From assembly GCA_023420435.1 (NCBI GenBank), contig JAEZWE010000109.1:1-11072 (forward strand): DNA of 11,072 nucleotides, in the 5' to 3' direction. Below, piece after piece: positions 1-7,353 of the stretch (the first letter of the stretch is position 1; every line of letters begins with the position of its first letter). The translations under genes and the position numbers were made by a program. The DNA is from Bacteroidota bacterium. GTDB taxonomy: Bacteria; Bacteroidota; Bacteroidia; Flavobacteriales; Weeksellaceae. The notes under the pieces were generated by a model. That model ran no database searches, was not told where the DNA came from, and worked only from the letters and a program-made list of their open reading frames with translations.

Positions 1-1
1 C

Positions 2-790
2 GATATCAAAAACCATAATATTGATATGAAAGACGTGAAATGGATTAATGAAGTGAAAACCGGAGGAAGTTCGGATCAAAGTTTAATTTTTACTGCGCCT
101 TATTCCAATGTCGCATTAATTAATGGAACTTTGCCAAATAAATCAATTACGGTTTCTGGATCAATTCCAAATCCACCGTTGCAGTTAGGCTACGAAATCA
201 AAGATTGGCTGAAAGAATCGGGAATTGATTTTCAAGGAAGTGTTTTAACGAATTCCATGCTGAAAATTGATGGAAAATCGTTGCAAAATGCACCAAAATC
301 TACTGTTTTCTTTACTTATGAATCGCCAACTTTAGACAAACTGGTGTATTGGTTTTTACGAAAAAGCATCAATCTTTACGGTGAAACTTTCATTAAAACG
401 ATGGGAAAAGAAAAGAAAAATAACGGAAGTTTTGAAGCCGGAATCGATTTTCTGAAAGATTTTTGGAAAAGTAAGGGAATCAATTCTTCAATGATCAATT
501 TTGCGGATGGAAGCGGACTTTCTCCACAAAATTATGTTTCGGCAAGAGCGGAAGTTCAGTCATTACTGTATTCGCAAAAACAACCATGGTTTACCGATTT
601 TTTTGAAGGATTTCCCACTCAAGGAAACGGAATGAAAATGAAAAGCGGAACGATAAGAGGTACAAAATCTTTTGCGGGTTATCACACTTCTTCATCAGGA
701 AAAAAATATGTTTTTGCTATTATCATCAACAATTATCAAGGTGGAAATGTTTCTGATGCTTTATATCAAATTTTAAATCATCTAAAATAA
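2..790 (+). CDS. dacB: D-Ala-D-Ala carboxypeptidase/endopeptidase, PBP4 (DacB) type, 5'-truncated
   Basis: This is the C-terminal part of a peptidase family S13 penicillin-binding protein, which cleaves the terminal D-Ala of peptidoglycan stem peptides or the peptide cross-links in the periplasm. The reading frame is open to the left edge with no stop, so the gene begins outside the window, and the ATG at 26 is internal. Two of the three active-site motifs are visible: the SxN motif as Ser-Ile-Asn at 365-373, within RKSINLYGE, and the KTG-type motif as Lys-Ser-Gly-Thr at 641-652. The family signature DGSGLSPQN lies between them. The SxxK motif carrying the nucleophilic serine must lie upstream of the window. 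The stop at 788-790 is 4 bp before the histidine kinase start, which suggests co-transcription. The family is secure; the exact specificity (carboxypeptidase or endopeptidase) is not. Confidence 0.9.
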   Translation, partial: DIKNHNIDMKDVKWINEVKTGGSSDQSLIFTAPYSNVALINGTLPNKSITVSGSIPNPPLQLGYEIKDWLKESGIDFQGSVLTNSMLKIDGKSLQNAPKSTVFFTYESPTLDKLVYWFLRKSINLYGETFIKTMGKEKKNNGSFEAGIDFLKDFWKSKGINSSMINFADGSGLSPQNYVSARAEVQSLLYSQKQPWFTDFFEGFPTQGNGMKMKSGTIRGTKSFAGYHTSSSGKKYVFAIIINNYQGGNVSDALYQILNHLK

Positions 791-794
791 AATT

Positions 795-1958
795 TTGAAA
801 ACCAATTTTCTTTCAAGAATTAATCAGTGGGTTGTTTTTTTATTGCTGACCCTTTTTGCCACAGCTATTGTTGTAGCTTCTGTACAACTGATTAATTATC
901 TGAAAAAAGAAGAAATAAAGCGTATTAATTTACTTTCAAAAGCCATTAAAATTCAGCAGGAAATTACGTCTCCAGATCCTGCCATTTTAGAGCTTCTTCC
1001 TGATATTCATACCAGTAATAATACCATTCCTGTCATTGTTGCAGATAAAATGAAGAAACCAATTTTGGAAGAAGGATATTACATGAATATTCCCAAAGAG
1101 ATTCTTGAAAATCCTGAAAAACTACATCTTTTAATGTACAAAATGCAGAAAAGTTATGATCCGATAGAAATTAAATTTCCAGATGGTAATAATCAGTATG
1201 TGTATTACGATAATTCCAAACTTTTAAATAATTTACAGTTTGCACCGTATCTTTTGGGGCTTTTTATTTTTCTGTATCTGATGTTTTCTTTTTGGTTTAT
1301 GCGGACGATAAAAAAGACCGATGAAGGTTTTCTTTGGGCAGGTTTGGCAAAAGAAACCGCACATCAAATCGGAACACCACTTTCTTCAATGATTGGCTGG
1401 ATTGAAATTATGCGAATGGAAAATCCAAATTCTGAATCTGCAACCGAAATTGAAAAAGATGTAGAAAGACTGAGAACTATTTCTGAAAGATTTTCTAAAA
1501 TTGGCTCTGTTCCGGAACTAAATGACATGAATTTATCTGAAACAGTTGAAGAGAACTACAATTATCTGAAAAATAGAATTTCCGGAAAAGTAAATTTTCG
1601 GTTACACTTACCTCAGGAAAATGCTTTGGTAAAACATAACCGAATTTTGATAAGTTGGGTTATTGAAAATTTAGTAAAAAATGCTGTAGATGCGATGAAA
1701 GGACAAGGAAATCTGAACATTTCTCTTTACGAAAAAAATAAAAATATCATCATCGATTTCAAAGACACCGGTTGTGGATTGACGTCAAGACAAGCTTCCA
1801 ATGCTTTTAAACCAGGTTATTCAACCAAGAAAAGAGGTTGGGGTTTGGGTTTAAGCTTAGCCAAAAGGGTAGTGAAAGAATATCATAAAGGAGATATTAA
1901 AATTGCACAAACCGAAGTCGGAAAAGGAACTATTTTTCGGGTTGTTCTGAAAAAATAA
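795..1958 (+). CDS. membrane sensor histidine kinase without HAMP domain
   Basis: A 387-residue two-component sensor kinase. Two membrane helices (about residues 12-35 and 149-169) flank an extracytoplasmic sensor region of roughly 110 residues. The cytoplasmic part holds an H-box with His190 (AKETAHQIGTPLSSM) as the likely phosphorylation site, an N-box (ENLVKNAVDAM, 291-301), a G1 box (DTGCGL, 324-329), an F-box-like FKPGYSTKK and a G2 box (RGWGLGL, 347-353), so the HisKA and HATPase_c parts look intact. Only about 20 residues separate helix 2 from His190, too few for a HAMP domain. The start is TTG at 795; it is the only start codon found that keeps the first membrane helix, and the next in-frame Met lies far inside the sensor domain. 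No response regulator is next to it in the window. Its gene follows the PBP4 gene by 4 bp, so an envelope-related signal is possible but inferred. The 3' end overlaps the convergent M1 peptidase gene by 29 bp. Confidence 0.88.
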   Translation: MKTNFLSRINQWVVFLLLTLFATAIVVASVQLINYLKKEEIKRINLLSKAIKIQQEITSPDPAILELLPDIHTSNNTIPVIVADKMKKPILEEGYYMNIPKEILENPEKLHLLMYKMQKSYDPIEIKFPDGNNQYVYYDNSKLLNNLQFAPYLLGLFIFLYLMFSFWFMRTIKKTDEGFLWAGLAKETAHQIGTPLSSMIGWIEIMRMENPNSESATEIEKDVERLRTISERFSKIGSVPELNDMNLSETVEENYNYLKNRISGKVNFRLHLPQENALVKHNRILISWVIENLVKNAVDAMKGQGNLNISLYEKNKNIIIDFKDTGCGLTSRQASNAFKPGYSTKKRGWGLGLSLAKRVVKEYHKGDIKIAQTEVGKGTIFRVVLKK

Positions 1959-3582
1959 CATTTTGATTTTTATCTACTGATTGATAATTGATGTAATAAT
2001 TTCGGTCAAATTTTACCATTTCGGGTTTTGTAAGTGTAATCGTTTGCCAATCTTTGGTTGGACAAATTTTCTGATTGTCATTAATGATAATAGGCAATTT
2101 CAGATTTTCGACGATATTGGTATATCTAAATTTTAATTGAGAACCCATCAACTCATATTCCAAAGTGGGAACTTGGGTTGTTCTTAAATACTGGTCAAAA
2201 ACGGTTGAAAAATCAATTCCCGATTTTTGGGAAATGTAGTCTTCAATCTGTTTTGTTGTCACGGTTTGATGAAAAAAATCCTTATTAATTCCTCTTAAAA
2301 TTTGTCGGAATTTTTCATCATTATTAATGACTTGTCGAATCGTGTGCAGCAAATTAGCCCCTTTAAAATACATATCACCGCTTCCTTCGTTTCTAACACC
2401 GTATTTTCCGATGATGGGACGATCGTTTTCAATGTTTTGGCGAAGTCCGATAATATATTTTTCTGCAGAAATTTTATCTAAAAATTTTTCCACAAAAAGC
2501 GTTTCAGAATAATCGGTAAATGCTTCGTGAATCCATAGATCTGCTTGGTCTTTTGCGGTGATACTGTTGGCAAACCATTCATGTCCACTTTCATGAACAA
2601 TGATAAAATCCCACTTCAAACCAACTCCGGTAGAAGATAAATCGCTTCCCAAATATCCGTTCATATACTTATTTCCATAAGCGATGTTGCTTTGATGTTC
2701 CATTCCGAGATAAGGCGTTTCTACTAATTTGTAAGAATCTTCGTAAAATGGATAAGGTCCAAACCAATATTCCATCGCTGAAAGCATTGGTTTTACTTGT
2801 GAAAACTGTTTTTTAGCTTTTTCCAGATTTTCTTCTAAAACCCAATAATCCAAATCCAAATTTCCTTTTTCTCCATTGAAATTATCTTTAAAATTTACAT
2901 ATTTTGCAATGTTGGGAACGATAGAATAAGGATTGATAGAATTTTTCACTTCCCAAGTCCACGATTTTTTTCCATTTTCAGAATTTTGAGAAATTAATCT
3001 TCCGTTTCCTACACCCACTAAATCTTTTGGAGTGATAATTTTCATTACAATTCCATTTTCGGGTTCGTCACTCCAAATATCTTTTATAGGAAGCCAAACT
3101 GAAGTGCCAATTCCTTCTTGAGCCACACTTATAAAAGGATTTCCTTTGCTGTCTTTTTGAAAAACCCAACCTCCGTCCCAAGGTGCGTTTTTAGCCATTT
3201 TAGGATTTCCAAAATACTTGATGTTAAAAAAATGTCTTTCTCCTTTTTTAAATTTTCTTTTGGTTTCAATGAAAATAAAATCATCTTCTCTTTTTGATGT
3301 GAAATTTTTAATTCCGGATTCTAAAATTTCGAAATTCATAGGTTGCTGTAAATCAATTTGGAAAACCGGGTTTTCAATATCTTTCGTGATTTCAAAAGCT
3401 ATTTTATTAATTCCTGAAACCGATTTTTCTTCAAAATTAACTTCCACGGATAAATCGTATTTCTTAACATTCCAAAAATTTCTGAAATGCGTATCAGACC
3501 CTTTCAAAGTATCTTTCTTTGTAAATTCCTGGGAAGAAAATAAAGAAGTGAAAAATATAAAGGTTAAAAATGCTTTTCTCAT
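1930..3582 (-). CDS. secreted M1 family zinc metallopeptidase (aminopeptidase N-like)
   Basis: A 550-residue M1 (gluzincin) peptidase that probably removes N-terminal residues from peptides outside the cytoplasm. The zinc site is complete: HESGH at residues 330-334 (His330, catalytic Glu331, His334) with the third ligand Glu353 in WIHEAFTDYSE, giving the HExxH-18-E spacing. A GMEH motif (293-296) replaces the usual GxMEN substrate-binding loop. Tyr405 in MYFKGANLLH is the likely transition-state tyrosine. An N-terminal hydrophobic stretch (residues 2-16, before SSQEF) looks like a type I signal peptide with cleavage near residue 17. There is no lipobox and no visible type IX secretion C-terminal domain. 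The N-terminal beta domain spans about 35-230 and a C-terminal tail follows 470. The TAG stop overlaps the end of the histidine kinase gene. The gene diverges from the sigma factor gene and has its own promoter-like element at 3602-3628. The exact substrate is unknown. Confidence 0.9.
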   Translation of the reverse strand: MRKAFLTFIFFTSLFSSQEFTKKDTLKGSDTHFRNFWNVKKYDLSVEVNFEEKSVSGINKIAFEITKDIENPVFQIDLQQPMNFEILESGIKNFTSKREDDFIFIETKRKFKKGERHFFNIKYFGNPKMAKNAPWDGGWVFQKDSKGNPFISVAQEGIGTSVWLPIKDIWSDEPENGIVMKIITPKDLVGVGNGRLISQNSENGKKSWTWEVKNSINPYSIVPNIAKYVNFKDNFNGEKGNLDLDYWVLEENLEKAKKQFSQVKPMLSAMEYWFGPYPFYEDSYKLVETPYLGMEHQSNIAYGNKYMNGYLGSDLSSTGVGLKWDFIIVHESGHEWFANSITAKDQADLWIHEAFTDYSETLFVEKFLDKISAEKYIIGLRQNIENDRPIIGKYGVRNEGSGDMYFKGANLLHTIRQVINNDEKFRQILRGINKDFFHQTVTTKQIEDYISQKSGIDFSTVFDQYLRTTQVPTLEYELMGSQLKFRYTNIVENLKLPIIINDNQKICPTKDWQTITLTKPEMVKFDRNYYINYQSVDKNQNVIFSEQPEK

Positions 3583-3601
3583 GATGAAGTTTAAGTGCTG
3601 T

Positions 3602-3628
3602 CAAAATTAATCATTAATTTTACATCAA
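3602..3628 (-). promoter_or_regulatory. Bacteroidota-type promoter for the M1 peptidase gene
   Basis: Read on the minus strand, TAATTTTG (3609 to 3602) matches the Bacteroidota -7 consensus TAnnTTTG exactly. A TTG (3628-3626) stands 16 bp upstream, in the place of the -33 element. The -7 element ends 19 bp before the ATG at 3582, implying a leader of a dozen or so bases. The match is visible in the sequence; activity is inferred. Confidence 0.5.
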
Positions 3629-3686
3629 TTCAATACCAAAATTCTGTAAATATTTTTTAGATTCAATTGTTTATTGAAGTATTTCT

Positions 3687-4244
3687 ATGAAAGAAACCAA
3701 ACTTTTCACTTTAATTGATCAAGCGAGAAATAGAGATCAAAAAGCACAAACACAACTCATTAATTTATTTTGGGTGGATGTTTTTTCTTTTGTTTTAAAA
3801 AAAGTGAATGATAAACAGGATGCAGATGAACTTACGGTAAACATTTTTTCCAAAGTTTTAAATAAATTGGATTTGTATGATCCTAATTTTCAGTTTAAGA
3901 CATGGATTTTAACTATTGCACAAAACACCATCATCGATTTTTGGAGGAAAAAAAACCGCGAAAACGAAAATGCAACTAATGATTTGGAATCCGTAAGAAA
4001 TCAGTTTGCTAAATCACCGGAAGAACTCTTAATTTCCGAGGAAGACCAAAAACAAATTTCCAGAGTTATTGAAAGTTTGGATAATAACTATCAGGAAATC
4101 ATAAAATTACGTTTTTTTGAAGAAAGAAGTATTAAAGAAATCGCGGAAGAACTGAATATTTCCGTTGCTAATGCAAAAGTGAGAATTATGAGAGCCAAAA
4201 AAGTACTTGCCGAATTATTGAAAAATGGAGAATTGGAGGATTGA
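3687..4244 (+). CDS. RNA polymerase sigma factor, sigma-70 family (ECF type)
   Basis: A 185-residue sigma factor with the two-domain ECF layout. Region 2 covers about residues 20-90, with the core-binding and -10-recognition helix near DADELTVNIFSKV and the segment FKTWILTIAQNTIIDFWRKK. An acidic linker (about 91-120) follows, then region 4 (124-178) with a helix-turn-helix at about 147-171 (IKEIAEELNISVANAKVRI). It directs RNA polymerase to a specific promoter class, but the target genes cannot be read from this window. No anti-sigma factor or membrane regulator lies next to it: upstream is the divergent M1 peptidase and downstream, after 45 bp, is lipA. I see no exact TAnnTTTG element upstream on the plus strand; TATTTTTT at 3651-3658 is one base off. 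The start is the first ATG of the frame and gives the normal ECF N-terminus. Confidence 0.9.
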   Translation: MKETKLFTLIDQARNRDQKAQTQLINLFWVDVFSFVLKKVNDKQDADELTVNIFSKVLNKLDLYDPNFQFKTWILTIAQNTIIDFWRKKNRENENATNDLESVRNQFAKSPEELLISEEDQKQISRVIESLDNNYQEIIKLRFFEERSIKEIAEELNISVANAKVRIMRAKKVLAELLKNGELED

Positions 4245-4273
4245 TAAAACCAATTTTTAAATCCTTAATTTTG
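4241..4273 (+). promoter_or_regulatory. promoter-like element for lipA
   Basis: TAATTTTG at 4266-4273 is an exact TAnnTTTG -7 element, followed by TGC. TTG at 4241-4243, which overlaps the sigma factor stop codon, lies 22 bp upstream, at the long end of accepted spacing. The lipA ATG is 16 bp downstream. This suggests that lipA can be transcribed separately from the sigma factor gene, although read-through is also possible. Confidence 0.5.
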
Positions 4274-4289
4274 TGCATCAATTAAGAAA

Positions 4290-5156
4290 ATGGAAAATTT
4301 AACTCAAGATACCACCATTCAAAAACCAAAATGGATTCGTGTAAAACTTCCTACCGGAAAAAATTACCGCGAACTGCGAACTTTGGTGGATAAATATAAA
4401 CTCAACACCATTTGCCAAAGCGGAAGTTGTCCCAATATGGGAGAATGTTGGGGAGAAGGAACCGCTACATTTATGATTTTGGGAAATATCTGTACCCGAA
4501 GTTGCGGATTTTGCGGGGTAAAAACCGGAAAACCTTTGGATGTTAATTGGGATGAACCGGAAAAAGTAGCGCGTTCTATTAAATTAATGAAAATAAAACA
4601 TGCAGTTTTAACCTCTGTTGATCGTGATGATTTGAAAGATATGGGTTCTATTCTTTGGGCTGAAACCGTAAATGCAGTTCGCAGAATTTCTCCGGGAACA
4701 ACGATGGAAACTTTAATTCCGGATTTTCAGGGAATTCACAAACATATTGATCGGTTGGTAGAAGTGGCGCCAGAAGTAATTTCACACAATATGGAAACCG
4801 TAAAAAGGTTAACCAGAGAAGTGAGAATTCAGGCAAAATATGAAAGAAGTTTAGAGGTTTTACGCTATTTGAAAGAAGCTGGACAAAACCGGACAAAAAC
4901 AGGTGTAATGCTAGGTTTGGGTGAAGAAAAAGACGAGGTTTTCCAAACCATTGAAGATATTAGAAATGCCCATGTTGATGTCATCACTTTAGGACAATAT
5001 TTGCAGCCAACAAAAAATCATTTGCCGGTAAAAAGATTTATTACTCCGGAAGAATTTGAGGAATTTGGTGATTTTGCGAGAAGTTTAGGTTTTCGTCATG
5101 TGGAAAGTTCGCCGTTGGTTCGTTCTTCTTATCATGCGGAAAAACATATTCATTAA
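4290..5156 (+). CDS. lipA: lipoyl synthase (radical SAM)
   Basis: LipA inserts two sulfur atoms into octanoyl groups carried on lipoyl domains (pyruvate and 2-oxoglutarate dehydrogenase complexes, glycine cleavage H protein), completing lipoate synthesis in the cytoplasm. The protein has 288 residues, the usual length. The auxiliary 4Fe-4S cluster motif CxxxxCxxxxxC is present as Cys42, Cys47 and Cys53 (CQSGSCPNMGEC). The radical SAM motif CxxxCxxC follows as Cys68, Cys72 and Cys75 (CTRSCGFC). The C-terminal RSSYHAE (278-284) carries the conserved serine that binds the auxiliary cluster. All catalytic elements are therefore intact. No lipB or other lipoate gene is adjacent. The gene follows the sigma factor by 45 bp, has its own promoter-like element, and ends before a bidirectional hairpin terminator. 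Identification is secure. Confidence 0.98.
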   Translation: MENLTQDTTIQKPKWIRVKLPTGKNYRELRTLVDKYKLNTICQSGSCPNMGECWGEGTATFMILGNICTRSCGFCGVKTGKPLDVNWDEPEKVARSIKLMKIKHAVLTSVDRDDLKDMGSILWAETVNAVRRISPGTTMETLIPDFQGIHKHIDRLVEVAPEVISHNMETVKRLTREVRIQAKYERSLEVLRYLKEAGQNRTKTGVMLGLGEEKDEVFQTIEDIRNAHVDVITLGQYLQPTKNHLPVKRFITPEEFEEFGDFARSLGFRHVESSPLVRSSYHAEKHIH

Positions 5157-5176
5157 AAATCAAAATTTTAAAAAAT

Positions 5177-5203
5177 AAGGCGCTTCATTAGGCGTCTTTT
5201 TTA
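5177..5203. terminator. bidirectional rho-independent terminator between lipA and the BtuF-like gene
   Basis: AAGGCGC (5177-5183) pairs with GCGTCTT (5192-5198), a 7-bp stem with one G-T wobble and an 8-base loop. A run of T follows on the plus strand, and A-rich sequence upstream supplies T runs for the minus strand. It sits between two convergent genes, lipA and the BtuF-like gene ending at 5201, and can serve both. Confidence 0.75.
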
Positions 5204-5932
5204 TTTGAAATTTTCTAAAAAAATTTGATAATATTCTTCACATTTTGAAAGATGAGAACCATACCAAGAAAAAGCTTCGCCATCCACCAAAATTATTTTT
5301 TTATCGGGAAATTCTTGTTGTAATTCTTCAATATGTTTTTCTTTGAAAGGATAGGGTTCTGAAGAAAGTAAAATGGTTTCAGCATCTCTTAAATCATCTA
5401 TTGAAATTTCCGGATATCTTTTTGTGTTTTTAAAAATATTTTCGAATCCTAAATTTTCTAAAATATGATGAATAAAAGTATCTAAACCAACCGTCATATA
5501 AGGATTTTTCCAAATAAGATACGCCGCTTTTATTTTTTTTGAATTTTCGAATTTTAATGAATTAAAAATATTTTCGGTTTTTGTAATAAAATCTTTTGCA
5601 ATATTTTGTTTTCCAAGTATTTCACCCAGTTCAGCCAAAAAAATGGAGTTGTCCTCCAAATTCTGAATATCGGTAACCCAAACTTTAAAATTTTGTTGAA
5701 GTTCTTCTACCTGAATTTTCTCATTTTCTTCTTTATTGGCTATAATCAAGTCTGGATTTAGTGCTTTTATTTTTTCAATATTTAGGTTTTTGGTTCCTCC
5801 AATTTTTGGAATTTTTGAAACGATATTTTCGGGATGAATGCAGAATTTTGTTCTTCCAATCACTTGGTTTTCATCAAGACCAAAATCAATTAAAGTTTCG
5901 GTGATGGAAGGAACTAAAGAAATGATTTTCAT
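5201..5932 (-). CDS. BtuF-like helical-backbone metal/cobalamin-binding protein, no signal peptide
   Basis: A 243-residue protein of the periplasmic binding protein 2 fold (BtuF/FepB/FhuD class), which binds cobalamin, haem or siderophores for ABC importers. Characteristic segments are the opening SLVPSITETL (5-14), GGTKNLNIEKIKALNPDLIIA (45-65) and the C-terminal DGEAFSWYGSHL (217-228). The protein starts directly at the first beta strand of the domain: there is no signal peptide and no lipobox, and no in-frame extension could supply one because the upstream gene stops 9 bp before the ATG. As annotated it would be cytoplasmic, which is odd for the family. No ABC permease, ATPase or TonB-dependent receptor is next to it. 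It is the last gene of a minus-strand run after mgtE and the membrane glycosyltransferase. The fold is clear; ligand and function are not. Its being a cobalamin-binding protein is only a best guess. Confidence 0.8.
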   Translation of the reverse strand: MKIISLVPSITETLIDFGLDENQVIGRTKFCIHPENIVSKIPKIGGTKNLNIEKIKALNPDLIIANKEENEKIQVEELQQNFKVWVTDIQNLEDNSIFLAELGEILGKQNIAKDFITKTENIFNSLKFENSKKIKAAYLIWKNPYMTVGLDTFIHHILENLGFENIFKNTKRYPEISIDDLRDAETILLSSEPYPFKEKHIEELQQEFPDKKIILVDGEAFSWYGSHLSKCEEYYQIFLENFK

Positions 5933-5941
5933 GAACGAAAT

Positions 5942-7336
5942 TTAAAAATGGTATCCGTTTTCAAAATAATAAACAAATAAATAATAGCCTTCATCCATCG
6001 CAAATATTTTGTAAGGTTTTTTATTTTGCAATTTTAAACTTTTGTAAGCAAAATCTTCATGGTTTATTCTTGGAACATACTGATTTCCCGAAATCGAACC
6101 TAAAGTAATAAAATTAATTTTTCGGTCTTTAAAATAATTTCGGTAGGCTAAACTGTCGTTGTTTTTTCTTGAGAGCATCGCAGTTGCATCATTTAAACCG
6201 GCGCCATCATAAACCAGTGCTTTGGAAAAATAAGCAGTATAACCAGCATCAATTACGGAAATTTTATCATTTTCATCAGTAATATCAATTACTTTTTGAT
6301 AAGCGTTATAAAAGCCAATATTTTCATTTACAATTTGCTTTTGCTGTTTCCAGAAATTATGGGAAAGATCAATCATTCGTAAAGCTGAAAAAATCAGAAT
6401 AAAACGGGTTAAAATACCAATCACTTTATCGAAACGGAAATATTTTTCATCGGAATTTTTGTAAACCAAATAAATACTCATCAACGGAAAATAATAGCGC
6501 TGAAAAATTCCGGATGAATAACTGTTTACATAAAAAATATAGTAAAATATTAAAATGTTTAACGGAATGAAAATCAAATATTTTTTTTGTTTCAACAGCC
6601 AAAAAAATGCGGGTAAAAAAATGAGAATGAACCCCAAATACACCATACAAAGTGCAAAAGAAAAACCGTTGAATTTGGATTTATAAAGAAATGGCAGAAG
6701 AATTAGATAATCAAAGAAAGCTAAATAATACAAACCATACAACGCAAAAGCACCAAAAGAAATTAATAATCTTTTGAAAAATTCTGGAGAAAAAATTTTT
6801 GTATTCAACATCCAAAATCCGACAAACAAGAAAAATTCAGGTCTTGCTAAAGGAAGAAGTAATACATAATAATTGAGGTTTTTATCCCAATTTTTTAAAA
6901 AAAGATAGAGAATAAATGTAACAAAAACAGTTTCTAAACCGTGTATTGAATTCAAAAACAACCAATAAGTGAAAAATGCAGTAATGGATAAATTGAATAA
7001 GAAAGGAATGATTTTTTCTATTGAAAAATTAAGAAATTCAATCATTTTTAAAACTAAAAATGATCCTAAACCTATATTTACCCAAAGAAAAAATATTTCA
7101 ATTTTTAATCCTAAAATGGGAAAAATGGAAAGAATCAGCATCCATAAAATACTGGTTTGTCCGTTTCCTGGATAGGTAGGATCTAGATTGTACCAAGGCT
7201 TTCCAAATTCTGCAAAATTTTTAGAATATTGAAATGTGATATAAGCATCATCAATAACCATTGTTGAAGCGGTCATGCAAAGTATGATGTAGGCGAAAAC
7301 AAAAAAAAGCTGAAGCGAAAGTTTATGATGATTCAT
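5942..7336 (-). CDS. multi-pass membrane protein, GT-C-type glycosyltransferase-like
   Basis: A 464-residue integral membrane protein with about nine or ten hydrophobic segments between residues 8 and 320, then a soluble C-terminal part. It shows the pattern of lipid-linked-sugar GT-C glycosyltransferases (ArnT/arabinofuranosyltransferase-like). An Asp-Asp pair (Asp29-Asp30, VIDDAYITFQYSKN) lies in the first extracytoplasmic loop just after helix 1. A PGNGQTS segment (56-62), HGLET (132-136), RPE (165-167) and QRYYFPL (279-285) follow, and the tail has DAGYTAYFSKALVYDGAGLND (363-383). Such proteins typically move a sugar from a polyprenyl-phosphate donor onto a surface glycan, lipid or protein; the donor and acceptor here are unknown. 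It lies 17 bp after the mgtE stop and 9 bp before the BtuF-like gene, so it is probably co-transcribed with both. There is no surrounding polysaccharide cluster. Phe and Tyr are abundant, as expected for a membrane enzyme of this kind. Confidence 0.75.
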   Translation of the reverse strand: MNHHKLSLQLFFVFAYIILCMTASTMVIDDAYITFQYSKNFAEFGKPWYNLDPTYPGNGQTSILWMLILSIFPILGLKIEIFFLWVNIGLGSFLVLKMIEFLNFSIEKIIPFLFNLSITAFFTYWLFLNSIHGLETVFVTFILYLFLKNWDKNLNYYVLLLPLARPEFFLFVGFWMLNTKIFSPEFFKRLLISFGAFALYGLYYLAFFDYLILLPFLYKSKFNGFSFALCMVYLGFILIFLPAFFWLLKQKKYLIFIPLNILIFYYIFYVNSYSSGIFQRYYFPLMSIYLVYKNSDEKYFRFDKVIGILTRFILIFSALRMIDLSHNFWKQQKQIVNENIGFYNAYQKVIDITDENDKISVIDAGYTAYFSKALVYDGAGLNDATAMLSRKNNDSLAYRNYFKDRKINFITLGSISGNQYVPRINHEDFAYKSLKLQNKKPYKIFAMDEGYYLFVYYFENGYHF

Positions 7337-7353
7337 CCAATTTTTTTTGATTT

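Noticed and set aside
2327..2512. Short plus-strand frame inside the M1 gene
   Set aside because: It is antisense to conserved coding sequence and has no independent start signal.
3218..3610. Open frame of 130 codons on the plus strand opposite the M1 peptidase start
   Set aside because: It lies almost wholly antisense to an M1 gene with intact catalytic motifs; its product is low-complexity and has no recognisable domain, and it has no promoter of its own.
4648..4896. Minus-strand frame inside lipA
   Set aside because: lipA is certain here and the antisense product shows no domain.
6447..7175. Short frames on both strands inside the glycosyltransferase-like gene
   Set aside because: They are shadows of a long, well-behaved membrane-protein frame with family motifs.
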